A stretch of 50,369 nucleotides of DNA, taken from Sphingopyxis sp. Its GTDB lineage: Bacteria > Pseudomonadota > Alphaproteobacteria > Sphingomonadales > Sphingomonadaceae. The position numbers were made by a program, and so were the translations under genes. Positions 8,144 to 16,756 of this stretch are shown here, in pieces. The notes under the pieces were generated by a model. It did no database searches. It saw only the letters and a program-made list of their open reading frames with translations, and was not told where the DNA came from. The stretch's first letter is position 1, and each line of letters starts with the position of its first letter. The stretch lies in assembly GCF_025869345.1 (NCBI RefSeq), contig NZ_JAOZVW010000063.1:1-50369 (forward strand), in the 5' to 3' direction.

Positions 8144-9189
8144 GCGGGGAAGACGACATGAACGATCAACGCCCCGTCAAGCGCCCCCCTTCGCTGCTCG
8201 AACGCGCCGCCGACATGTTCGGTCTCGACCCCGCGAAGAATGCGGCGACGATCGACGTCTCCAAGCTGCCGCCCGAGCCCGAGAAAAAGGCGAAGAAGGC
8301 CAAGGCGAAGGAAGCGCCTGCCGACGTGCTGCCGCCCGAGGCGCCGGTGGTCGAGGCCGCGCCCGCGGTCGAGCCCGCGCCTGCGAAGCCGTCGCCGCGC
8401 AAGGAGATCGCCAGGGCCGCGCCCGCGATCGTGCCGAACCGTCAGGGCACGATCGACCGCGAGCGTCTCGCGGAGCGCGGCATGGTCGTCCCCGGCGCGC
8501 CGGTGACCGGCATCGCCGAGGAATATCGCATCGTGAAGCGCGAGATCATCCGCAATTTCGCGGGCACCGCGAACCGCCCGGTCGTGCCGCGCGGCCACCG
8601 CGTGCTGATCGCCTCGGCCAATCCGGGCGAGGGCAAGACCTTCACCGCGGTCAACCTCGCGCTCAGCCTCGCGGTCGAGGCCGATCACGACGTGCTGCTG
8701 ATCGACGCCGACATCGCGAAGCCGAGCGTGCTGGAAACGCTGGGGCTGAAGGAGGGGCTCGAGAATGGTCCGGGCCTGATGGACGCGCTCGCCGACCCGC
8801 ATCTGGCCCTGGGCGACTGCCTGATCCAGACCGACATTCCGGGGCTCAAGGTCATGCCCGCGGGCGCGCAGCATATGCACGACACCGAACTGCTCGCCTC
8901 CGCGCGCACCGAGACGCTGCTCGCGCAGCTCGAGGCGGGGGCGCCGGGGCGCATCGTCATCCTCGATTCGCCGCCGGTGCTCGCTGCCTCGCCCGCGGCG
9001 GTGCTCGCGGGGCATGTCGGCCAGCTCATCATGGTGGTGCGCGCCGACCAGACGCTCGAATCCGCGCTGCGCGACGCGATCGGCCTGATGGGCGCCTGCC
9101 CGCATATCCAGTTGTTGCTCAACGGCGTGAAATTCTCGCCGGGCGGCCGCCGCTTCGGCACCTATTATGGACAAGGAGGCGCGTCATGA
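8140..9189 (+). CDS. Tyrosine autokinase (BY-kinase), exopolysaccharide/XrtA locus
   Basis: A cytoplasmic bacterial tyrosine kinase of up to 349 residues. Walker A is at 159-167 (SANPGEGKT), Walker A' at LLIDADIAKPS, and Walker B at IVILDSPPV. The C-terminal tail carries only a Tyr-Tyr pair (GTYYGQGG) rather than a long tyrosine cluster. The N-terminal 100 residues are Lys/Pro/Glu-rich and probably disordered. Translation may start at GTG 8140, overlapping the previous stop, or at ATG 8158, which has a GGGGAAG just upstream. The protein has no membrane segment, so it likely acts with the chain-length determinant to control polymer export. Confidence 0.9.
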   Translation: MSGEDDMNDQRPVKRPPSLLERAADMFGLDPAKNAATIDVSKLPPEPEKKAKKAKAKEAPADVLPPEAPVVEAAPAVEPAPAKPSPRKEIARAAPAIVPNRQGTIDRERLAERGMVVPGAPVTGIAEEYRIVKREIIRNFAGTANRPVVPRGHRVLIASANPGEGKTFTAVNLALSLAVEADHDVLLIDADIAKPSVLETLGLKEGLENGPGLMDALADPHLALGDCLIQTDIPGLKVMPAGAQHMHDTELLASARTETLLAQLEAGAPGRIVILDSPPVLAASPAAVLAGHVGQLIMVVRADQTLESALRDAIGLMGACPHIQLLLNGVKFSPGGRRFGTYYGQGGAS

Positions 9190-10910
9190 TGCGCACCAGT
9201 CTCAAGCTGCGCCGCGGGGCGGCGTTCGCGGCGCTGCTGCTCGCCGGAACGGCGACGGGCGCGCAGGCGCAATTTTCGGGCGATCCGGGCGCGGGCGGCG
9301 GGGACACGCCTGCCGCGGGCAGCGCGCTGGCGCCGGATTCGGGCACTGGCCGCCAGGGCAAGCGCGGCGAGCGTCAGCAGAAAAAGCGCCAGGTTGCCGT
9401 CACCCCCTATCTCGAAGTCGGGCAGGTCCTGTCCGCCGACCTCAAGAACGGCGGCGACGTGCTGACCTATACGACCGTTGCGGCGGGGGTCGATGCGTCG
9501 ATCGTCACGCGCCGCGCCGAACTCGCGGGCACGCTCCGCTACGAGCATCGCTTCGGCGAGTCGGGCGGGCTGAGCGACGGCGACATCATCAGCGGCCTTG
9601 CGCGCGGGCGGCTCGAAGTATCGCGCGGTTTCAACCTCGAGGCCGGGGCGCTCGCGACGCGGACCAGCGTCGACGGGCGGGGCGCCGACGGGCTGTTCAT
9701 CGGCCGCGCGAGCAACGCCGCCGACCTTTATTCCGTCTATGCCGGTCCGACGCTGGCGCAGCGCATCGGCGGGCTCGACGTCGGGGCGGGCTATCGCTTC
9801 GGCTATACGAAGATCGACGTCGGCTCGGCGCCGCTGCTCGGGCCCGGCGCTGCGGCGCAGGACGTCTTCGACAGCTCGACCAACCATGTCGCCTGGGCGA
9901 GCATCGGCCAGCGTCCCGGCGATCTGCCCTTCGGCTGGCAGGTGTCGGGCGGCTATGAGCGCGAGGATGCGAGCCAGCTCGACCAGCGATTCGAGGGCAA
10001 ATATGCCCGCGCCGACGTCACCGTGCCGATCGGTCCGACCGTCGCGCTGCTCGGCGGCGTCGGCTATGAAGATATCGAAATCGGCCAGCGCAGCCCGGTT
10101 CTCGATCAGAACGGCGCGCCGGTGCGCGATGCATCGGGCCGCTTCGTCACCGACAAATCGGCGCCGCGCCAGCTTTCCTTCGACACCGACGGGCTGATCT
10201 GGGACGCCGGGGTGATGTGGCAGCCGAGCCGCCGCACCTCGCTGACCGCGAAGGTCGGCCGCCGCTATGGCGACACCATCTATACGGGCAGCCTGACCTA
10301 TCGCCCCGACCATGCCACGCTGTTGCAGGTCGGCGTCTATGACGGGCTGTCGAGCCTCGGCCGCGGCATGTCGGGCGGGCTGTCGGCGCTGCCGACGCAA
10401 TTCGACCCGACGCGCAATCCGATCAGCGGCGATGTCGATACCTGTGTCTTCGGACAGGGAACGGGCGGCTGTCTCAACGGCCAGATCGGCAATGCCGGGG
10501 CGTTCCAATATCGCAATAGCGGCGTTCAGGCCGTGCTGTCATCGCGCTACGGACGTTGGGCCTATGGCGTCGGGCTTGGCTATGATCGCCGCCGCCTGCT
10601 CGTGCCGCGCGGCTCGGTTCTTGCCAATCTCGACGGCGTGACCGACGAAAACTATTATCTGTTCCTGAGTGCGGGGCGTCCGCTGGGCGCCGCTGCCGAC
10701 ATCAGCATCACCGGCTATCTCAGCTATTTCGACAATGGCGCCCCCGGAGCGAGCGACGTTCAGTCGGCGGGACTTACGGCCTCCTATTCGCAGCGCTTCT
10801 GGCGCGGGCTGACCGGGACCGCCGCTGCGTCGATCAATGCCTTCGACCAGGACGGCTTTAACAGCGAGCTTATCGGTTCAGCCCTGGTGGGCCTGCGCTA
10901 CAACTTCTGA
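9186..10910 (+). CDS. XrtA/PEP-CTERM system-associated outer-membrane beta-barrel protein
   Basis: A 574-residue secreted protein. Its signal peptide ends A-Q-A at about residue 29, a Gly/Pro-rich linker and a basic patch (KRGERQQKKRQ) follow, and then come many alternating amphipathic beta strands ending in an aromatic residue (LRYNF), as in outer-membrane barrels. It matches the TIGR03016-type family found in XrtA loci. ATG 9186 overlaps the kinase stop (ATGA). It may form the outer-membrane conduit for the polysaccharide. Confidence 0.85.
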   Translation: MMRTSLKLRRGAAFAALLLAGTATGAQAQFSGDPGAGGGDTPAAGSALAPDSGTGRQGKRGERQQKKRQVAVTPYLEVGQVLSADLKNGGDVLTYTTVAAGVDASIVTRRAELAGTLRYEHRFGESGGLSDGDIISGLARGRLEVSRGFNLEAGALATRTSVDGRGADGLFIGRASNAADLYSVYAGPTLAQRIGGLDVGAGYRFGYTKIDVGSAPLLGPGAAAQDVFDSSTNHVAWASIGQRPGDLPFGWQVSGGYEREDASQLDQRFEGKYARADVTVPIGPTVALLGGVGYEDIEIGQRSPVLDQNGAPVRDASGRFVTDKSAPRQLSFDTDGLIWDAGVMWQPSRRTSLTAKVGRRYGDTIYTGSLTYRPDHATLLQVGVYDGLSSLGRGMSGGLSALPTQFDPTRNPISGDVDTCVFGQGTGGCLNGQIGNAGAFQYRNSGVQAVLSSRYGRWAYGVGLGYDRRRLLVPRGSVLANLDGVTDENYYLFLSAGRPLGAAADISITGYLSYFDNGAPGASDVQSAGLTASYSQRFWRGLTGTAAASINAFDQDGFNSELIGSALVGLRYNF

Positions 10911-10923
10911 TCGGGGAATTTCG

Positions 10924-12093
10924 ATGTACGATCAATATTATGGTTTCACCGGTCGTCCGTTCCAGCTGACGCCCGACCCGGCTTTCTATTTCGAGAGCGG
11001 CACCCACCGCAAGGCGATGTCCTACCTCGGCTACGGCCTTGCGCAGGGCGAGGGTTTCATCGTCATCACCGGCGACGTCGGCGCGGGCAAGACGACGCTG
11101 GTCGGGCATCTGATGAACACGATCGACCCCAATCGCCTGACCGCGGTCAAGCTGGTGTCGACGCAGGTCGAGGGCGACGACCTGCTCCGCCTCGTCGCCG
11201 AACAGTTCGCGATCGAATGGGAAGGGCAGAGCAAGGCCGAACTGCTGCGCGCGATCGAACAATATCTGCGCGAACAGGCGCGCGCCGGCCGCCGCACGCT
11301 GCTGATCGTCGACGAGGGGCAGAATCTCGCCATCTCGGCGCTCGAAGAACTCCGGATGCTGTCGAACTTCCAGCTCGGCGACCATTCGCTCCTGCAGATA
11401 TTCCTGCTCGGCCAGCCCGAGTTTCGCCAGACGCTCTTCCACACACCCGCGCTCGAACAACTTCGCCAGCGCGTGATCGCGACGCACCACCTCGACCCGA
11501 TGGAGCCCGAGGAGGTCGAACCCTATATCCTCCACCGCCTCAAGAAAGTCGGCTGGACGGGCAACCCCAGCTTCGCGCCCGAAGCGTTCGAGCTGATCTT
11601 CGATTATAGCGACGGCGTGCCGCGCAAGCTCAACGTGCTGGTCAGCCGCCTGCTGCTGTTCGGCGCGGTCGAGGAACTGCACCGTATCTCGGCGCAGCAC
11701 GTCCGCAACGTCATCGCCGAGGTCGAGGCCGACCGCGGCATCGACGAGGCGAGCCTCGCGCCGCTGCCGGTCGAGGAGGTCGTCGCCCACGCGGCCGCCG
11801 CGACCGCGCCGCTCGACTGGCCGGCGCCCGCCGAAGCCGCGGATGATCGTCCTCCTTTCGCGGCGCCGGTCGAGTCCGTTGCCGAGCCTGCCGAAGCCGC
11901 GTCGGCTGTTCCGGTGCCGCCGGTCGACGACGCGCAAATCGACGCGCTCAAGGCGCAGATCGCCAGCCTCGAGGCGCGTCTCGTCGAACAGGACGCCGCG
12001 CTCCGCCGCGTGCTCGACCTGCTGATCGAATGGGTCGAGCGCGATCCCGAAAATTCGCCCAACCCTGCCCGGTCGGAAGTGTGGGCCGCGTGA
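10924..12093 (+). CDS. XrtA system-associated AAA ATPase (ExeA/GspA-like)
   Basis: A 389-residue ATPase starting MYDQYYGFTGRPF, the usual ExeA-type opening. Walker A is GDVGAGKTT (50-58), Walker B LLIVDEGQNL (about 128-137), with a sensor-like LGQPEF. After about residue 270 the chain becomes Ala/Pro-rich and ends in a short coiled coil. The start at 10924, 13 bp after the barrel gene, is preferred over an upstream in-frame codon lying inside the barrel gene. Related proteins are annotated as PEP-CTERM/XrtA-associated ATPases and probably energise or position the export machinery. Confidence 0.9.
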   Translation: MYDQYYGFTGRPFQLTPDPAFYFESGTHRKAMSYLGYGLAQGEGFIVITGDVGAGKTTLVGHLMNTIDPNRLTAVKLVSTQVEGDDLLRLVAEQFAIEWEGQSKAELLRAIEQYLREQARAGRRTLLIVDEGQNLAISALEELRMLSNFQLGDHSLLQIFLLGQPEFRQTLFHTPALEQLRQRVIATHHLDPMEPEEVEPYILHRLKKVGWTGNPSFAPEAFELIFDYSDGVPRKLNVLVSRLLLFGAVEELHRISAQHVRNVIAEVEADRGIDEASLAPLPVEEVVAHAAAATAPLDWPAPAEAADDRPPFAAPVESVAEPAEAASAVPVPPVDDAQIDALKAQIASLEARLVEQDAALRRVLDLLIEWVERDPENSPNPARSEVWAA

Positions 12094-12100
12094 CGTGCTG

Positions 12101-12121
12101 AGCATCATCGGCTAAGATGCT
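12101..12121 (+). repeat. Small dyad between ATPase and deacetylase genes
   Basis: AGCATC (12101-12106) and GATGCT (12116-12121) form a 6-bp stem with a 9-base loop in the 45-bp gap. AGGTGAGG, the ribosome site of the deacetylase, follows directly. The hairpin has no U tract and may be an attenuator or mRNA stabiliser. The assignment is weak. Confidence 0.3.
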
Positions 12122-12138
12122 GATGAAGGTGAGGGAAA

Positions 12139-12999
12139 ATGCAGAACGGCCTGTCGGTCGATGTCGAGGACTGGTTCCAGGTCGGCGCCTTTGAGCGCAC
12201 GATCGACCGCGCCGACTGGCCGGCGCTCGAATGCCGGGTCGAGGCGAATTGCGACGCGGTGCTGCAGATCTTCGCCGATGCGGGCGCGAAGGGCACTTTC
12301 TTCACGCTGGGCTGGGTGGCGGAGCGCTATCCGGCGCTGATCCGGCGGATCGTCGATGCGGGGCACGAACTGGCGAGCCATGGCTATGACCATAAGCGCG
12401 TGTTCCAGATGACCGCCGAGGCGTTCGCCGCCGACCTCCAGAAGACGCGGGCGATCCTCGAAGATCTCGGCGGTGTTGCCATCCGCGGCTATCGCGCGCC
12501 GAGCTTCTCGATCGATACGCGCACGCCTTGGGCGCATCCGGTGCTTGCCGAGCAGGGCTATGCCTATTCGTCGAGCGTCGCGCCCGTGGTGCACGACCAT
12601 TATGGCTGGCCGCAAAGCCCGCGCCATGTCTGGCGACCGGTGGCGGGCAGCGATCTCGTCGAATGGCCGGTGACGACTGCGCGGTTTGCAGGGCGCACGC
12701 TGGCGGCGGGCGGCGGTGGGTTCATGCGCCTGCTTCCATACGCTTTCACGCGCTGGGCGATCGCGCGGATGAACGAAGAGGGGCATCCGGCGATCCTCTA
12801 TTTTCATCCGTGGGAGATCGATCCCGGCCAGCCGCGCGTCGCCGATGCGCCGGTCAGGTCGAAGCTCCGCCATTACAGCGGTCTGTCGGCGATGGCGGGC
12901 AAGTTGAAGAAATTGCTTGTCGATTTCGAGTGGACCCGCGCCGATGCGCTGCTCCCCGCGCAGCAGGATCGCGCGCAGCCGTGGCGCGCCGCGGCGTGA
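12139..12999 (+). CDS. XrtA system polysaccharide deacetylase (NodB family)
   Basis: A 286-residue carbohydrate esterase family 4 protein. The N-terminal acidic motif SVDVEDW (6-12) includes the catalytic and metal aspartates, the metal histidines are H81 and H85 (SHGYDH), and RGYRAPSFS is the third NodB motif. FHPWEID and a conserved LSAM lie near the C-terminus. There is no signal peptide, as is usual for this XrtA-associated subfamily. It should de-N-acetylate hexosamine residues of the polysaccharide or its lipid-linked precursor. Its stop overlaps the GTG start of the FemAB-like gene. Confidence 0.92.
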   Translation: MQNGLSVDVEDWFQVGAFERTIDRADWPALECRVEANCDAVLQIFADAGAKGTFFTLGWVAERYPALIRRIVDAGHELASHGYDHKRVFQMTAEAFAADLQKTRAILEDLGGVAIRGYRAPSFSIDTRTPWAHPVLAEQGYAYSSSVAPVVHDHYGWPQSPRHVWRPVAGSDLVEWPVTTARFAGRTLAAGGGGFMRLLPYAFTRWAIARMNEEGHPAILYFHPWEIDPGQPRVADAPVRSKLRHYSGLSAMAGKLKKLLVDFEWTRADALLPAQQDRAQPWRAAA

Positions 13000-14063
13000 A
13001 CGCGCCGGCGCATCCGGTGACGCGGGGGCTGTCGGTCGCGCCGCTGGACGATGCGGCGGCGTGGGATGCCTATGTCGCGGCGCATCCCGGCGCTACGCCC
13101 TTCCATGCCCGCGCATGGTGCGAAGCGATCACCAAGGCGACGGGGCACAGATGCCATCTGCTCGCGGCCCAAGATGCGGCGGGCGCCGTCGTCGGCCTGC
13201 TGCCGCTTCACCATATCCAATCGCCGCTGTTCGGGCAGGCGCTCGTCGCGACCGGCTTTGCCGTCGACGGCGGGCTGCTCGCCGACAGCGAGGCGGCGGC
13301 GGACGCGCTTGCCGATGCGGCCGCATCGCTTGCTGCATCGCTCGGCGTTCCGTCGGTCGAACTGCGCGGGGGGGCGCTGCCCGCTGGTTCGGGCTGGCGG
13401 GTCGAGGAAGGCGTCTACGCCGGTTTCGCGCGCGACCTCGCCGTCGATGACGAGGCCGAACTGCTCGCCGTTCCGCGCAAGCAGCGTGCCGAGGTGCGCA
13501 AGGCGCTCGAAAGCGGGCTGAGCGTGACGACGGGCCGCGGCGTCGCCGAGCGCCGCGACCATTATCGCATCTATGCGACGAGCGTCCGCAATCTCGGCAC
13601 GCCGGTGTTTCCGAAGGCGCTGTTCGACGCGGTGCTTGATGCCTTCGGCGACGATGCCGACATCTTGACCGTGCGCGACGGCGGGAAGCCGGTGGCGAGC
13701 GTGCTCAGCCTCTATTGGCGCGGCACGGTGATGCCCTATTGGGGTGGCGGCACCGCCGAGGCGCGGGGCCTGCGCGCCAACGAACGCATGTATTTCGCGC
13801 TGATGCTGCACGCGCGGGCGAAAGGCTGCACGCGCTTCGACTTCGGGCGTTCGAAGGTCGGCACCGGCCCCTTTGCCTATAAGAAGAATTGGGGCTTCGA
13901 GCCACGCCCGCTTGTCTATGCGCGCTGGCTCGCGCCGGGCGAAACGCCGCGCGACACCAATCCCAACAGCGCCAAATATAGGCTGCAAGTCGATCTCTGG
14001 AAGAAACTGCCGCTGTGGGCGGCGAACCGCATCGGCCCGCTGATCGCGCGCGGGCTGGGGTAA
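12996..14063 (+). CDS. FemAB-like transferase, XrtA/PEP-CTERM system-associated
   Basis: A 355-residue protein with two GNAT-like halves of the FemAB type. Motifs include LLPLHHIQSPLFG, RKQRAEVRKALESGL, NLGTPVFPKALF and FDFGRSKVGTGPFAYKKNWGFEP. The GTG at 12996 overlaps the deacetylase stop (GTGA), giving coupling. FemAB relatives transfer amino acids from aminoacyl-tRNA onto cell-wall precursors. A similar aminoacyl or acyl decoration of the polysaccharide freed by the deacetylase is plausible, but this is inference. Confidence 0.88.
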   Translation: MNAPAHPVTRGLSVAPLDDAAAWDAYVAAHPGATPFHARAWCEAITKATGHRCHLLAAQDAAGAVVGLLPLHHIQSPLFGQALVATGFAVDGGLLADSEAAADALADAAASLAASLGVPSVELRGGALPAGSGWRVEEGVYAGFARDLAVDDEAELLAVPRKQRAEVRKALESGLSVTTGRGVAERRDHYRIYATSVRNLGTPVFPKALFDAVLDAFGDDADILTVRDGGKPVASVLSLYWRGTVMPYWGGGTAEARGLRANERMYFALMLHARAKGCTRFDFGRSKVGTGPFAYKKNWGFEPRPLVYARWLAPGETPRDTNPNSAKYRLQVDLWKKLPLWAANRIGPLIARGLG

Positions 14064-15268
14064 TGGCCGAAATCTTGTTTCTGGTGCACCGCGCGCCATG
14101 GCCGCCCGATCGCGGTGATCGCATCCGCAGCTGGCATATGTTCGAGGCGCTGGCGAAGCTGGCGCCGGTCCACGTCGCCGCGCTCGCCGACACCGAAGCC
14201 GACGCAGCGGTCGCGCGCGCGAAAATGGCGCCGCTTTGCAAGAGCCTGTGCATCGAAGTGCGCAAGGTGTCGCGCCCCGCCGCGCTGGCGCAGGCGGTGC
14301 TGCGCGGCGAGCCGGTATCGAACCGGCTGTTCCGGAATGCCGCGCTCGCCGAGCATGTCGGGGCACTGCTGGCGCTCGGCACCGTCACCCATATCGTCGC
14401 CTTCTCGGGCCAGATGGCGCAATATCTGCCCGCGCGCTTCGACGGGCCGGTGATCATGGATTTCGTCGACGTCGATTCGGCGAAGTTCGCCACTTATGCG
14501 GAGCAGGACAAGCGCCAGCCGCTGAACTGGGTCCATGCACGCGAGGCGAAAAAACTCGCCGCGTTCGAGGCCGATGTCGCGCGCCGGGTCGATGCCAGCC
14601 TGTTCGTCAGCGAGGCCGAAGCGGCCTTGTTTCGCGAACGGAGCGGGCTCGGCGGCGATATCGTCTTCGCGGTCGAGAATGGCATCGACACCGATCGCTT
14701 CGACCCCGCGCTGGCGTTCGACAGGGTGGACGAGGGCGAAGGGCCGCTCGCGGTGTTCACCGGCCAGATGGACTATCGCCCGAACATCGACGCGGTGCAG
14801 TGGTTCGTGGCCGACATCTTCCCGCTCATCCGCAAGGCGCGTCCGGGCGCGCGCTTCGCGATCGTCGGCCGCGCCCCGCCTGAAGAGGTGCGTGCGCTGG
14901 CGGCGCTGCCCGGCGTGACCGTCACCGGCGAGGTGCCCGACGTTCGTCCGTGGCTCGCCGCCGCCGATGCCGTGGTCGCGCCGCTGCTGCTGGCGCGCGG
15001 GGTGCAGAACAAGCTGCTCGAAGCAATGGCGATGGCGCGGCCGGTGGTCGCGAGCGCCGCCGCCGCGACCGGAATCGACGCGGTGGACGGCGAACATCTG
15101 CTTGTCGCCGAAGATGCGACGGCCATGGCGGCAGCGATTGGGCGCCTGTTCGACGATCCGGCCGCGGCGGCCACGATGGGCAAGGCGGCGCGCGCGCGGA
15201 TGATCGCGCGCTATGGCTGGGACGCCCGCCTCGCGCCGCTCGGCGCCTTGCTGGGGCTGGACGCGTGA
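14063..15268 (+). CDS. Glycosyltransferase, PEP-CTERM/XrtA system-associated (TIGR03087-type)
   Basis: A 401-residue GT-B glycosyltransferase. Residues 1-40 carry the family opening (RAPWPPDRGDRIRSW) and the C-terminal half has the family-1 transferase core: VFTGQMDYRPN, GARFAIVGRAPP, VPDVRPWLAAADAVVAPL, and the nucleotide-sugar motif VQNKLLEAMAMARPVVAS. ATG 14063 overlaps the previous TAA by one base. It probably adds a sugar during repeat-unit assembly on the cytoplasmic face. The sugar is not predictable. Confidence 0.9.
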   Translation: MAEILFLVHRAPWPPDRGDRIRSWHMFEALAKLAPVHVAALADTEADAAVARAKMAPLCKSLCIEVRKVSRPAALAQAVLRGEPVSNRLFRNAALAEHVGALLALGTVTHIVAFSGQMAQYLPARFDGPVIMDFVDVDSAKFATYAEQDKRQPLNWVHAREAKKLAAFEADVARRVDASLFVSEAEAALFRERSGLGGDIVFAVENGIDTDRFDPALAFDRVDEGEGPLAVFTGQMDYRPNIDAVQWFVADIFPLIRKARPGARFAIVGRAPPEEVRALAALPGVTVTGEVPDVRPWLAAADAVVAPLLLARGVQNKLLEAMAMARPVVASAAAATGIDAVDGEHLLVAEDATAMAAAIGRLFDDPAAAATMGKAARARMIARYGWDARLAPLGALLGLDA

Positions 15269-16743
15269 CGCGCTGGCAGCGGCATCTCGCGGCGCTGGCG
15301 GGCCTGTCGGCGGCGATCCTCGCGATCTTCCACGCCGATGCCGCCGACATGATCGGCATCTGGTGGCATAGTTCGACCTTCACCCACTGTCTGCTGATGG
15401 TGCCGATGATCGGCTGGCTGGTGTCGCAGCGCGTCGCGCCGCTGAGGCGGCTGACGCCGGCTTTCTGGTGGCCCGCGCTGGTGTGGATAGCGGGCGCGGG
15501 GCTGGTCTGGCTCGTCGGCGAGGCGGCGGGGGTCGGGCTGTTCCGCCAGCTCGCGCTGATCCTGATGCTGCAAGGGGCGGTCGGCGTGACGCTCGGCGAA
15601 AAGCTGGTGCGCGGGCTGCTCTTTCCGCTCGGCTATGCGCTGCTGCTCGTGCCGTTCGGCGAGGAACTGGTGCCTTTGCTCCAGACGCTCACCGCGCGGA
15701 TCAGCATCGCGCTGCTCCACCTGTCGGGGCTTTCGGCCGAGATCGAGGGTGTGTTCATCACCACCCGCGCGGGCTTCTTCGAGGTGGCCGAGGCCTGCTC
15801 GGGGGTCAGTTTTCTGATGGCGATGCTCGCCTATGCGGTGTTCGCGGCGCACCTCTGTTTCCAAAGCTGGACGCGGCGGATCGTCTTCGTGGCGCTCGCG
15901 CTCGCGACGACGGTGCTCGCCAATGCGCTGCGTGCTTACGGCACGATGGTCGCCGCCGAAATCTGGGGGATCGAGCGCGCGGGCGGGATCGATCATGTCT
16001 TCTACGGCTGGTTCTTCTTCGGGTTTGTCATCCTGCTCGTGATGTTGATCGCGTGGCGCTGGTTCGACCGGCCCGCGAACGATGCTGCGGTCGATGTCGC
16101 GAGACTGGGCGGCCTGCCGCGTCATGCAGGACCGGCGAAGGCCGTGCTTCCCGCCGCGCTCGCGCTGCCCCTGCTCTTCGCCGCCTGGGGCTGGCTGATC
16201 GGCGGGCGCTCGGCGCCGCTGCCCGAAACCATGCCGATTGCGACCCCCGCCGGATGGGCGGCCACCGCGCCGGAGCAGGCGGCATGGATGCCGCGCTTCG
16301 ACGGCGCCGACCAGCGGCAGGTGCGCGATTTCGCCGATGCGAAAGGGCGTCGCGTCACTGTCGCGATCGGCGGCTATGAACGGCAGGCCGAGGGGCGCGA
16401 GGTCGTCGCTTATGGTCAGGGCGCGGTCGATCCCGCCAGCAAATGGGCGTGGAGCGCGGCGCTGCCGCCGGTCGATGGCGGCAAGACCGACCGGCTGCTC
16501 CATCCCGGCCCGGTGCTGCGCGATGCCGCGACCTGGTATGTCGTCGATGGCTGTGCCACGGGCAGCCCGCGCGGCGCGAAACTCGCTGGTCTGAAAGCTC
16601 GGCTCTTCGGCGGCGATCCGCGCGCGCTGTCGCTGATCGTGTCGAGCGAGGAAGGGCAGGGCGGCCGCGATGCGATCATCGATTTCGTTTCCGCGTCGGG
16701 CGGAGCGCAGGCGATGGCTGACCGCGCGCTGAAACTGCGCTAA
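15265..16743 (+). CDS. xrtA: Exosortase A fused to EpsI domain
   Basis: A 492-residue polytopic membrane protein starting at GTG 15265, which overlaps the glycosyltransferase stop. The exosortase core has about eight membrane segments with the expected catalytic residues: Cys178 (EACSGVSF), Arg223 (NALRAYG) and His244 (DHVFYGWFFFG). From about residue 290 to the end lies a periplasmic EpsI-type domain. Exosortase A is the predicted protease/transpeptidase that cleaves PEP-CTERM tails, and the EpsI domain links it to exopolysaccharide production. The core and domain order are intact. Confidence 0.95.
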   Translation: MTRWQRHLAALAGLSAAILAIFHADAADMIGIWWHSSTFTHCLLMVPMIGWLVSQRVAPLRRLTPAFWWPALVWIAGAGLVWLVGEAAGVGLFRQLALILMLQGAVGVTLGEKLVRGLLFPLGYALLLVPFGEELVPLLQTLTARISIALLHLSGLSAEIEGVFITTRAGFFEVAEACSGVSFLMAMLAYAVFAAHLCFQSWTRRIVFVALALATTVLANALRAYGTMVAAEIWGIERAGGIDHVFYGWFFFGFVILLVMLIAWRWFDRPANDAAVDVARLGGLPRHAGPAKAVLPAALALPLLFAAWGWLIGGRSAPLPETMPIATPAGWAATAPEQAAWMPRFDGADQRQVRDFADAKGRRVTVAIGGYERQAEGREVVAYGQGAVDPASKWAWSAALPPVDGGKTDRLLHPGPVLRDAATWYVVDGCATGSPRGAKLAGLKARLFGGDPRALSLIVSSEEGQGGRDAIIDFVSASGGAQAMADRALKLR

Positions 16744-16756
16744 GGCCGCTTCCTAT